Source: Rallus limicola
Taxonomy: Eukaryota > Chordata > Aves > Gruiformes > Rallidae
Length of the DNA: 64,000 bases
Assembly: GCA_022605955.1 (NCBI GenBank)
Contig: JAKCOZ010000039.1
Coordinates: forward strand, 4,216,001 to 4,280,000
Reading direction: 5' to 3'
Shown: piece after piece, positions 23,040 to 31,925 of the stretch
Layout of the letters: each line of letters begins with the position of its first letter
Position numbering within the stretch: position 1 is the first letter of the stretch
Made by a program: the position numbers and the translations under genes
Notes under the pieces: generated by a model
Told to the model about the DNA's origin: nothing
What the model saw: the letters and a program-made list of their open reading frames with translations, nothing else
Database searches by the model: none

Positions 23040-23848
23040 TGTCCTGGGCTCAGTAGGGATAGATTAACTCTTCTTTCTAGCAGCTGGTGCAGTGCCATGT
23101 TTGGGAGCCAGGATGGGAGCAGTGCTGATAACACCCTGATAGTTGTTGCAGTCAAGGACTTTCCACTTGTTCACATCACCCTGCTAACGAGAAGGTGGGG
23201 GAGGTGCCCAGGGAGCTGGGAGGGGACACAGCCAGGACAGGTGACCCAAACTGGCCAAAGGGATTCCAGGTGAGAGATAGGACAAGGGGAAATGGCACAA
23301 AGCTGCACCAGGGCAGGGTCAGATTAGATGTTAGGGAAAAAATATCACTGAAAGAGTTGTCAGGGCCTGGAACAGGCTGCCCAGGGAGGGGGTTGAGTCA
23401 CCATCCCTGGATGTGTTTAAAAGACATTTGGGTCAGCTACTTAGGGATATGGTTTAGCATAGGACAAGAACAGTTGGACTTGATGATCTTAAAGGGCTCT
23501 TCCAACCTTGTGACTCTGTGAAACTCCATACCCATGACATGCTTAGCATAAAGGGGGTGAAAGAGAGCATGGCTCCATCTGGGGATGGCACAGCTTTGGG
23601 GCAGCTCTGAGCTGTACAGTTCAGTGAGAAACTGCATCACATATCACATTTGTAGATTTTGCTTTATGTCCTGTTCCTCTTCCCTCCCTTTGCTGTCCCA
23701 GTGACCTGTCCTCATCCCAACCCGCGAGGTTTAAGTTTTTCCTTCCCCTTGTTTCCTCTTCTCCCCTCCTTGCTCCCTCCCACTCCCTCGGGGGCGTCAG
23801 GAGCAGGCGGCTGCGCAGTGCTCAGCTGGGGCTAAACCGGAGGTTACA
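23040..23848 (+). mobile_element. ERV solo LTR interrupted by a CR1
   Basis: The left part starts TGTCCTGGGCTCAGTAGGG and runs to GGCCAAAGGGATTCC. The right part resumes at TCCATACCCATGAC and ends near GGGCTAAACCGGAGGTTACA. The gap between is a CR1 of about 255 bp. It is related to the LTRs at 7425 and 37244 but more diverged. I do not see a clean target-site duplication, so the ends are approximate. Confidence 0.7.
23268..23523 (+). mobile_element. CR1 LINE 3' fragment inside an LTR
   Basis: The fragment starts at GATAGGACAAGGGGAAATGG, contains AACAGGCTGCCCAGGGAGG and ends CCAACCTTGTGACTCTGTG. LTR sequence lies on both sides. Confidence 0.85.
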
Positions 23849-25508
23849 GACCTCCTGAAGCACCCTTGGTGGGCAGCCTGACCGCCACCAGCAGGCTAAC
23901 AGGAGGGCTGCAGGGAAAGGACCGCTCCTTTTTCTCCCCACAATCAGCTGCTGCCTCACTGGCAAGGTGGGGATCACACCAAAAAGGTCTTAAAAGAAGG
24001 CCCAAACAGGTACTTGCCCCTTTCTGCCAGAAGTGGGAGGTGATGAATGGAGCTCCAGCAGTTCCAAACACCCAGCAGCTATGCACATCCTCAACAACAC
24101 CCTACCTATCTTCCAGGGTCACCTGCACCCAAATAAGTAAATAAGTAAGCTTCCCCAGGTCACCAGCCCTGGCCACAGCCCCTTGGCTGTCATCTTCAAG
24201 CAACAGCTTCCAGCTGCAGCTCTGACCAAAACACACCAGGACACAGGGACCACAAACCAGCACAGCTGCACCCCTGGCAATGGATTTTGGGCTGTTTAAG
24301 GCAAGGAATTTCATGTTTAATTAGGTTTATTAGGTTGGGTGTCATCCCCCCACCTCCTAGCAAGATACTTAGCCCTGAGCTAAATGAACATGGCATAGAA
24401 CTCTCCAGCTGTGGGCTAGCAGCAACAGAGACTTCAGTGGACAGGAGCCTTACCAGCCACAGCTACCCCACTTACCAGCATGTAGCAACTCCCAAGGCAA
24501 GGAGCTGTATCCCAACTTCCCCTCATCCTACCCCCACTGCAGGCAGCTAACACAGCAGTACAGGGAGACCTCTGTGTCTCCCTGCCATGGACCTTCCCTG
24601 CCATCACACCCTGTTTAACCTTTCCTCCCTGGCAAAGCTGTAAGACTTGCCCCTTTTCCCAAAACACCTGAAGGCAGCCATCTATTTCCTGGTAGCACAG
24701 TACAGCCAGCAGCAAAGCCTCTTCTCTTGCAGCTCGCTGGAAATACAAACAGAATCCTGCATTTCAGGAGCCTCTGAACTGACACTACTACAACAGGCTG
24801 CAAGGAGACCTCCCATCAGAGGCCCCACCACACAGAAAAGCAGACAGGACTGGTAAGAGCATGTAACCCACTAGCAAGGCATGTTTGCACACACCAATTA
24901 AGTACCCCAGCCAGCCCAGAGCACCAGCAGGATGGCACACAACTCCCCACAGCCAGCCAGCCCAAGAGCAAGGCTGTGCTCATCATGCTCTTAAAAGCAC
25001 CTGCTTGTCAAAGCAGCACCTCCTGTCATTTGTATGGCAGCTGCCACGAGGCAATTTGCTCCAGGCTCAGCATAATTAGCCAGGCAGGGGGAGGAAGAGC
25101 TGTTTTCACTCCCACATCCCCGCTCCACTTCAAACATTTTGACTGCCTGGAAGTGGGAGCTGGGGGAATTTGGGGCTGTATGGCCATGCCAGCACTGCCC
25201 TGGCCCCACTGAGCTTCCTCCATTGAGAAACTAAAGGCTCAAACCAAGGAGACACTTAACTCTCCCCTTTCCTTTGAAGCTCACAGTTTTTAAAGAGATG
25301 AAAGGGGGAAGTGCAGGACAACATCCTCACCTAGCCCCACACTAAGTCCTCTGCAAGGAGAGGGAGAACTGGTTTAGTGATTTCACTGAGGCCTTGAACC
25401 TGGCTCCCTGCCTTTCAGCCCCACCCAGCTAAGGCAGAGCATGAATTCACACTGCTCAGGTTACACCAAAGCAGCCCCTCAGCCAGCAGCACAGCTGCCT
25501 CAAGACTC

Positions 25509-25514
25509 TTTATT
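25509..25514 (-). terminator. possible distal poly(A) signal downstream of the second snoRNA
   Basis: This is a minus-strand AATAAA about 350 nt beyond the second snoRNA copy. It could end a longer TPT1 transcript or a separate snoRNA host RNA. A hexamer alone is weak evidence. Confidence 0.3.
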
Positions 25515-25859
25515 TGGCAAGCTGGAAATAGGCACATGAAGCTCCCACAGAACAAAAATAGGGTGTTTAAGCCAAATAAGAACCCCCAAGATAACTGGGG
25601 CTCCCAGCCTGCTGCCCCAGCTATCTCAGCCCCACAGAAGCTACCCGCACCTCTGCCCTCCAGCACCAGGGGCCAAACCCTGACCTGAGATGGGGAAGAT
25701 GCCAAAACACTGCTGAAGCAGAGGCCTGAGGCTGCACAGATCAGCAGCCAGCAAGCAGGTCATGCCCTCCCCTTCCCCAAGCTCCTCTACCCTGAAGCAT
25801 CACTGACCAAGGCACCATCCCTGGGCCAGGCACACACCCCAGGCACGTTGTGAGCAGGT

Positions 25860-25991
25860 TTGTGTTCCTTCATTCAATCCAGACTGCCAGAGGTCAGACA
25901 GGTGGAAAGCGCGAGGAGCCCGTTACTCTCGCATCTCAGCAAGAACCAGAGAAGCAACAGGTGTTTGCTCCAGGTCTGTCACAGATGCAGC
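25860..25991 (-). ncRNA. second, diverged copy of the TPT1-intron H/ACA snoRNA
   Basis: This about 131-nt segment aligns along its length with the snoRNA at 26985-27114. The first hairpin closes GCATCT/AGATGC and has AGCAA/TTGCT inside. The H box is AGAGTA in the same aligned place. The second hairpin closes TCCT/AGGA, followed by an ACA box at 25865-25863. Shared blocks include CCTGTTGCT and GATTGAAT. Several differences fall in helices and keep pairing. It lies about 0.7 kb beyond the TPT1 poly(A) signal, so it is not in a recognised host intron. It may be a functional paralogue in an extended TPT1 transcript, or a snoRNA pseudogene. Confidence 0.7.
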
Positions 25992-26694
25992 TCCCAATGA
26001 GGGACACAGCAGGACACAGAGTTACAGGTACTGGGGAAGTCTCAAGCCCCAGCACACACACACTTTCTAGTAAGGCTCAGATAGGGCCAGGCCACTCAAA
26101 GTTCTCTCCCCGAGGGCAAGGACAAAAAAACCTGAATCCTGCAACTGAAGACCATGTTCTAGTTAATCTGCTCCTGAACAGCTACAAGCTAGAGGAGCTG
26201 CTACCACAGCCAGGCTGGCTTGGAAAACCTAGACATTTCACCCTACAGACCAATGCTCCCACTCCCTGGGCTCAGTGCTAGGTGTGCCACCTGTCCTCCT
26301 ACCTTCATCCTGGGGTCACTCTGCAACCAAGGTCAGACTTGCCTGGCAAAGCAGCTCAGCCAGCACTCAGCTCAAGTAACACATACTCCATTCTGTTGTG
26401 CTTTTAAAGTTTGGTATCTTCCAGAGATAGAAGTCTCACTGCAATTGAAAGAGAAAGGTCCACTCCACTAGGATGCCAGTCCTTGAGCATTGCCTCGCTT
26501 CCCTCAGCCTGCTCCTGCACACCAGTGCCATAGGTAGAAACTGTGTGAGGTCTGTCTGGAGACAGGCAAGCTGTAGCATGCTAGGAGCAGGTGATATAAC
26601 CAATAGCACCAAAGCACTGGACAAGCATCTTGCTGCAAACCTCTCCTGCACTGCACCTTCAGAAACACACTAGATCAAAAGGCACCACCTAGAA

Positions 26695-26923
26695 TGGGTT
26701 TAAATGAGTTTTATTTTAGACAACCTACATGACAGATGTTTTTTTTTTTTCTTTTTTAAAACAATGCCTCCACTCCAAATCAGGGTCAAAATAAGTGAAT
26801 AAAGCTCAAGATGACATCAGTCCAGTTGTTAGACATTGCCAGTTCCTGGTGTTGTGCCGATGAAGAAGAAACAGCAGCCAGCTATGAAGACAGGTGATCC
26901 AAAACCCATAGTTTGATTTGTTA
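26695..26923 (-). other. TPT1: TPT1 exon 6: stop codon and 3' UTR
   Basis: After acceptor TTCTTTCAG the exon opens with TAACAAATC, so the stop codon is its first three bases. The 3' UTR is about 225 nt, contains an A-rich tract, and has AATAAA at 26710-26715. Length and layout match my memory of mammalian TPT1. Confidence 0.9.
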
Positions 26924-29900
26924 CTGAAAGAAGAGTACCAAGTGTTAGTTCAAGGTGACCACAGGCCAGGTTTCCATCATTTTTTTGTGTATTCCCTAAT
27001 TCAATCTGAGCTGCCACAGGCAGGCAGGCAGAAAGCGCAAGGAAGTTGTTTTTGCATCTTAGTGCAAACCAGAGAGCAACAGGACAAGTGCTCATGGTCT
27101 ATCAGATGATGCTGAGCAGTTCTACCACCATGCAGAGCACCTGTCATCCATCAGCTGCTGACCAGCCAGGCCAGGTCCTCCACCACCCTTTTGCTTGGCC
27201 AACCATTCAGACCCCCCTCTGGAGTCAGGGTGCACCCTAACAGAGTACTAACACCTCCAGTGTATGTGCTGCCTCTCAGGAGAGCTGTACCAAGCAGCTG
27301 CAACAGGGGTTTCTGCCCCCTGGAACACCTCACTCCTCTTATCCCACCTTGAAGCAGATGGTGTTACCTGAATGACAGCTACAGGCCTGCCCAAGGAGGG
27401 GACACACACACACAAGCTTCACGCTCAGGTGAGCTGCAATCCAGGTGACTGCCTGTTCCAGAGCCCAGGACAGACATCGCCCCCCATCAAGATACAGGAG
27501 GTGTCTGGGCCAGTAAAAAATTCCTGTAGTTGGTCTGCTGCTCTCCACAAGTTGGTTCCTCTCTACATGACTTGCATACCAGAAAGCCTGTAAGAGGCTT
27601 TACAAGATAAATTTAGCTGGCTATAAACAGGCTTCACCAGACCACATCGACTGGACAAAGCAAGGGGTGATCCCACACTATCAGGCTGCAGTGAATTCCA
27701 TGGTCTCCAAATAAGCCAGAACATCCAAGTGTTGGGATCCAAACACTGTTTTGTTGCAAGCATGTTCCAACACAGAGTAAAGACAAGGCAGATCACAGGA
27801 GCTGTCTGAGCTCAAGCAACTGGAGATTCCAGACAGAATACAGGTAAAGTAGTATTTGGTCAAGTATTACCCTGGTCCCAAAGGTAGGGTAATATCTAGA
27901 CAGTTCTTGTTAACAAAATAAGGGGATCAGATTAAGTCCAAGAAGATGGAACACGACCATGAGAGGGGGACTTCAGAATTAGACACCTCCCACCAAGGGA
28001 TCCAAAGTAGAAGTGTTCCACTTCAGAGGACACTGTCTTTAATCTCAGGATTTACATGTCACCAGGGCAATTCTTTCTGCCTTTCTTAGCCATGAAGCCA
28101 GCATGAATCACTGCTGTGGAAGGATGTCCCCCTTTAACCTCACTCAACAGTGGCAAGAAAGCTCTCAGCCACTTTGCACAACACAAAGCAGCAACTGGGC
28201 TACACTTAAATACTTATACATTTTTTAAACCAGCAGCTACTGTTCCAACCTTAAGGAGGATACAAAGTAACACAGAACAACACCCTGAGAAGAGTGTAGT
28301 TAAGCACACCCATCCAACCCAGGTCAGTACTTACACATTTCTCAATTTCTAAGCCATCCTTAAAGAAAATCATATAGGGGGTCACACCATCCTCACGGAA
28401 GTCCAGGAGAGCCACCATGCCATCTGGATTCATGTTCTCTCCTACAAAGAACTTCAGAGAAATGCATTACTGAGGCGTTTTATGAGCTATTACCAGGAGA
28501 AACCACCTTTTTTAGGCAAGTAAGCTGCAGCATCTAGTTCAATTCAAGCTTCTCCCCAACCACAGGTGCAGGGATTTTGCCTTCTGCAGTGTGTTCTCTT
28601 TAGTGCCACCAAACTTTACCACACTGCTACGAAGCGTGGAGTAAGACAACATGGGCCAGAGTGACCCACCCTTTAAGCCTTTAACTCCACTGTTTCTAAA
28701 CAGCCACAGCCACAAACTTAGTTAACTGCAAGTCAAAATGAGACCCCCTAAACTCTTGAAGAGTGTCTTGCCATCTCTCCTCCCTCTTAGGGCCCCTAAT
28801 ATTCCTGGAGAAGGGCAAATTAGGTATCTGCAGAACAAGGGCCTTCAACTCTCTCCAGAAGCTAGTTCAGCAGATGAACCAACAGCAGCTTCTATCCCTG
28901 CAAGACTGCTGTAAGGAGACTAAGTTTCATTACCTGGTAGTTTTTGAAGTTGGCAAGGATGTGTTTGATTTGTTCTGCAGCCCCTGTCATGAAAGGCTTT
29001 ACTCTCTCTGGCTTGTGTTCCTCAAGTCTGGCTTTGATTCTGGAAGGAAAAAAAAAGCTCTCAAAACATGTTCTAGCCTCAAAATGTCACTGTGCAGCAT
29101 TACATCCTAACAGCAATCAAACTGACTGATTTTGCTGCCTTTCCCCCTCCCCTCCCTTTCAGAGCCCCAGAATTTTAACTTAAATTTGGTAACAAATCAG
29201 CAGAACAGTGCCCATCACTCACAAGGAGCAAGTTTCACTTCTAGGCTAGTGGTTGAAAACGATTAGCAAGCCATTTCCACAGCACCAAGAGCACTAGCTA
29301 TCAGTATCACAGCGTTGTCACCTTTAGTACTAACCCACTGAACAGTAACAGGACTTATACCTCAAACTAGCAAGAAGTTCTAGTCACACATGTTATTTCT
29401 GGACATTTAAACTGAAGTTAGAAAAGCTTCAAGAAGCTTTTCTTCACTGCTTTACCCCCTTCCACATGAAGGTTTGGCATAGAGGAATCCAAAAGAAAAC
29501 AGCAAGGTTACAAATAACATCCAAAGCACGTGATCAGCTCTCCCACCACAGCCAAGATAAACTTAGATATTCAGTATCAATTCTTTAGAGCTTCAGTTCT
29601 AACAAGTTATCAGGATGCTGATGAAGTTCACAGCCAATTCAGCACCTTTAAACAGAACTGACACTCAGTAAGAATAAAAGTTTAATGCTCTGATTAAAGT
29701 ATCAGCAACCCAACAATTCTGCCACCCCATTTACCAAAAAAAAACCCTTCCAACACTTACGCTTTCATGTAGTCCTTGATGTACTTCTTGTAGGACTCTT
29801 TTGTAAAGCTGGTTTCCTGAAGGTGGTGGTTTATTACTATATCAACACCAGTTATGACCGTGGCTTCTGTTCCATCTCCCTCAGGACCTTCAGCAGAGGC

Positions 29901-30925
29901 ATTGCCACCAATTAGAGAGTCATCAATTTGACCCTCTGTCCTGGTGACCATCTAGATTTAGAGACATCAAAAAACTTAACGGCTCTGCAAAAAATCTTAC
30001 TGCTACTGCTCTTACACATCTATGACCTGACAGCAGGGCATGATTTCAGAGCCACAGTTAAGTGCAAGGGACCCGACTGCAGCCAGATCGCACGCTTCTT
30101 AAGCCAGGCACCTCTCCCGGGGCCTGAACAAAGCTCCCTGACACGGCCAGCACAGCAGTCCAGCTCGGCTGCCCCGGGCCCACTCACCACAGGCGGCCCT
30201 TCCCCAGCCACAGGCACCAGGCCGTGCACAGAGGTCTCCCCCTCCGGTGTCCCTCGCAGGGAAACCAGCCCCTTCACCCCAAACCTCCGCCACCGGCGGG
30301 ATAGGTCCGGTTCTGCGCAGTGCCCGGGCTCTGAGTCACCGCAGCGCGGCCTGCCTCCCCCCACCCTTCCTCGGGGCGGGCAAGCCACTCACCTTCCCCT
30401 CCACTTCCAGACACAGGCCGTTCGCCACCTCCCGGATCTTGTAGATGTCCGAGAACATCTCGTCCTCTGCGGGGGACAGACACACACACACATATGGGCG
30501 GGCGCCGCCGCGTCAGCCTCCGCCCTCCCTCCCCCCCGCGCCCGGCCCGCGGCCGCCTTTCTCTTTACCACCCCGAATTCCGGGCCGCGGCCCGCTCCGG
30601 CTTCCCACCGCTCCAGCCCGGGCCCCGCGGCCTGGGCCCGGCCGGTCTGTGTCGGTCCCCCCCCGCCGCGGCCTCCTGCACATGCGCAGCGGCGCCAGGC
30701 CCAGCGGCCGGGGCCAGGCCGCGGCCAGCCGCTTCCCCCGACCGAACAACCGATCGCTCTCCCGTTCCCCCCGGCCCCGGACACCCTCCTAGCCCCCCTC
30801 CGCGCGACGCCACCACCCTTACGGCTGATGCAGTCCCGGTAGATGATCATGGCGGCGGCGGGGGGAGCGGCGGCGCGGGTCTCTGCGCAGCGACCCGAGA
30901 GCGGGCGGGAGCGAGGCGGAAAGGG
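26695..30925 (-). CDS. TPT1: TPT1 (translationally controlled tumour protein, TCTP), complete gene
   Basis: TPT1 is an abundant cytosolic calcium- and microtubule-binding protein with anti-apoptotic and growth roles. The spliced product is 172 residues, the usual length of the family. Coding exons on the minus strand are 30850-30823, 30466-30393, 29951-29761, 29039-28934 and 28451-28335, and the stop TAA opens exon 6 at 26923-26921. The protein starts MIIYRDCIS and contains [12 protein letters not shown] (residues 48-59, TCTP signature 1). [20 protein letters not shown] (from residue 129) is the second signature, and the protein ends GLEIEKC. All introns have GT/AG ends and the phases add up without a break. 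The start ATG sits in a perfect GCCGCCATG context. The first exon follows a TATA box and a pyrimidine tract typical of a 5'TOP mRNA. The gene faces GTF2F2 tail to tail. Confidence 0.97.
26710..26715 (-). terminator. TPT1: TPT1 poly(A) signal
   Basis: This is a canonical AATAAA on the minus strand, about 205 nt after the stop codon. Confidence 0.85.
26924..28334 (-). other. TPT1: TPT1 intron 5
   Basis: The intron is about 1.4 kb and carries the H/ACA snoRNA near its 3' end. The remainder is C- and A-rich on the + strand, with no repeat that I recognise. Confidence 0.9.
26985..27114 (-). ncRNA. SNORA31: H/ACA snoRNA in last TPT1 intron, probable SNORA31
   Basis: The segment is about 130 nt and ends 62 nt before TPT1 exon 6. 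Read on the minus strand it has the H/ACA layout. The first hairpin closes with GCATC against GATGC and has inner helices AGACCA/TGGTTT and GAGCA/TGCTC. An H box AAAACA follows. The second hairpin closes with TTCC against GGAA and contains CTGCC/GGCAG. An ACA box sits at 26990-26988, three bases before the presumed 3' end. From memory, human TPT1 hosts SNORA31 near its 3' end, which is why I propose that name; I could not align it. H/ACA snoRNAs guide pseudouridylation of rRNA in the nucleolus. A related copy is at 25860-25991. Confidence 0.8.
28335..28451 (-). CDS. TPT1: TPT1 coding exon 5
   Basis: These 117 nt (39 codons) encode [11 protein letters not shown] through DGLEIEKC. The exon ends directly after the last Cys codon, so the stop codon comes from exon 6. 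The donor is GTAAGT. Confidence 0.95.
28452..28933 (-). other. TPT1: TPT1 intron 4
   Basis: This intron is 482 nt of unique sequence. I see no repeat, snoRNA or exon in it. Confidence 0.9.
28934..29039 (-). CDS. TPT1: TPT1 coding exon 4
   Basis: These 106 nt encode [19 protein letters not shown] through ILANFKNYQ. The acceptor is CTTCCAG and the donor GTAATG. Confidence 0.95.
29040..29760 (-). other. TPT1: TPT1 intron 3
   Basis: This intron is 721 nt of unique sequence. I see no recognised element inside. Confidence 0.9.
29761..29951 (-). CDS. TPT1: TPT1 coding exon 3
   Basis: These 191 nt run from [16 protein letters not shown] to KKYIKDYMK and carry TCTP signature 1. The acceptor is ATCTAG and the donor GTAAGT. 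It is the largest coding exon. Confidence 0.95.
29952..30392 (-). other. TPT1: TPT1 intron 2
   Basis: This intron is 441 nt. Its 5' half (higher coordinates) lies in the TPT1 CpG island. I see no separate element. Confidence 0.9.
30393..30466 (-). CDS. TPT1: TPT1 coding exon 2
   Basis: These 74 nt encode [18 protein letters not shown] then CLEVEGK. The acceptor is CCCCGCAG and the donor GTGAGT. Confidence 0.95.
30467..30822 (-). other. TPT1: TPT1 intron 1
   Basis: This intron is 356 nt and very GC-rich, inside the CpG island. Long reading frames on both strands here are a consequence of low stop-codon density. Confidence 0.9.
30823..30850 (-). CDS. TPT1: TPT1 coding exon 1
   Basis: These 28 nt encode MIIYRDCIS plus one base. 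The donor is GTAAGG. The start codon is preceded by repeated CCG/GCC units in a strong Kozak context. Confidence 0.95.
30918..30925 (-). promoter_or_regulatory. TPT1: TPT1 transcription start with 5'TOP tract
   Basis: On the minus strand CCCTTTCC, followed by GCCTCGC, lies at the right distance from the TATA box. A C followed by pyrimidines at the cap is the 5'TOP signal that puts TPT1 translation under mTOR-LARP1 control in vertebrates. The exact start base is an estimate. Confidence 0.65.
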
Positions 30926-30948
30926 CCGAGTCAGCGCCTGCCGGAGCT

Positions 30949-30954
30949 CATATA
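30949..30954 (-). promoter_or_regulatory. TPT1: TPT1 TATA box
   Basis: On the minus strand the sequence is CGCTATATGAGC, with TATATG about 29 bp before the proposed start at about 30925. A TATA box inside a CpG island is typical of highly expressed TOP-mRNA genes. Confidence 0.75.
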
Positions 30955-31100
30955 GCGGGCACGTCCCGGCGCGTCATCGCGCATGCGCGCCCACTCCCTC
31001 CCTCCCTCCTTCCTTCCACCCCCCCCGCTCGTCCGCCCCCGCCTCGCGGGGCGCCCCCGCGCGGCGGTCAGCGCGGACGGCAGAGTGCAGGCGGCGGGGC

Positions 31101-31138
31101 CTCGGCTCGGCTCGGCTCGGCTCGGCTCGGCTCGGCTC
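31101..31138. repeat. CTCGG pentamer tandem repeat
   Basis: About 7.5 units of CTCGG lie 180-210 bp upstream of the TPT1 start, within the CpG island. Length variation between individuals is likely. Confidence 0.9.
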
Positions 31139-31469
31139 CTGCAGCACCAGCCGCCTTCCCGCGCACCCCAGGAGAGCAGTGCTAGCGGGAGGGCGGCAGT
31201 GAAGGCGCTTGTGCTGAGGAGCGGCGGCAGCCTTTGCCCTCTGCCCTCCCGCAGCCGGGGGACGGCCCGTCGCTGCGGTGCGCTTCGCCGCGCTTTGACC
31301 GGCATGTTTGCCCGGAGGCTTTTGCCTCCTTCCTCTCCCTGATTATTTAGGGAATTTTCTTCACTGAGCCGGGCACGAATCTTACTCCTGGTGCAAGCTC
31401 AGGTTTTAAGGGGAAACGCTCCGAGGCTTTCCCGCCTGCCACCACGGGCTGAGGTGCCGCCATGTCATC

Positions 31470-31925
31470 CCCCGAAGAGTCTGGGGGCAGAGGGCCACGA
31501 AGGTGATCAGGGGCCTGGAGCATCTCCCCTGTGAGGAAAGGCTGAGTGAGCTGGGTCTGTTCAGCCTGGAGAAAAGACTAAGGGGGGATCTGCTGAATGT
31601 TTATAAATATCTTAAGCATGGGACACGGGGAAACGGCCAGCCCCTTTTCAGTGGTCTGTGGGGACAGGACAAGGGGCAATGGCTGCAAGCTGGAGCACAG
31701 GAAGTTCCGCACCAACACGGGGAAGAACTTTTACACAGTGAGGGTGACAGAGCCCTGGGACAGGCTGCCCAGGCGGGTGTGGAGTCTCCTTCTCTGGAGA
31801 TATTCAAGACCCGTCTGGACACCTATCTGTGTGATCTGTCCTAGGGAACCTGCTTTGGCAGGGGGGTTGGACCTGATGATCTGTTGAAGTCCCTTCCAAC
31901 CCCTACAATTCTGTGATTCTGCTGC
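31470..31925 (+). mobile_element. CR1 LINE next to the TPT1 promoter
   Basis: The element is about 450 bp with + frame peptides [20 protein letters not shown] and WDRLPRR, and the terminal CAATTCTGTGATTCTG. Its 5' truncated edge is about 550 bp upstream of the TPT1 start. The reading frame is fairly intact, so it looks young. Confidence 0.85.

Larger units (their letters stand above)
18946..25859. other. intergenic region between GTF2F2 and the snoRNA downstream of TPT1
   Basis: I find no convincing gene here. The region contains a GC-rich 11-bp tandem repeat at 21139-21215, a solo LTR at about 23040-23848 interrupted by a CR1 at about 23268-23523, and a minus-strand AATAAA at 25509-25514. 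By eye, the + strand is rich in G and T up to about 20 kb. From about 23.9 kb up to TPT1 it becomes rich in C and A. That fits + transcription on the left and - transcription on the right. Confidence 0.6.
30380..31340 (-). promoter_or_regulatory. TPT1: TPT1 CpG-island promoter
   Basis: A dense run of CpG covers exon 1, intron 1 and the upstream flank. It contains the TATA box, the start-site pyrimidine tract and a CTCGG pentamer repeat at 31101-31138. A CR1 begins only about 130 bp further out. Confidence 0.8.

Noticed and set aside
29928..30842. 304-codon + strand frame across the TPT1 CpG island
   Set aside because: GC-rich DNA lacks stop codons. The frame is antisense to TPT1 exons and introns, and its Pro/Arg/Ala-rich product is typical of such shadows.
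30389..30850. 153-codon minus frame starting at the TPT1 ATG
   Set aside because: It is TPT1 exon 1 read through intron 1. The clear GTAAGG donor and the spliced family match show it is not the real product.
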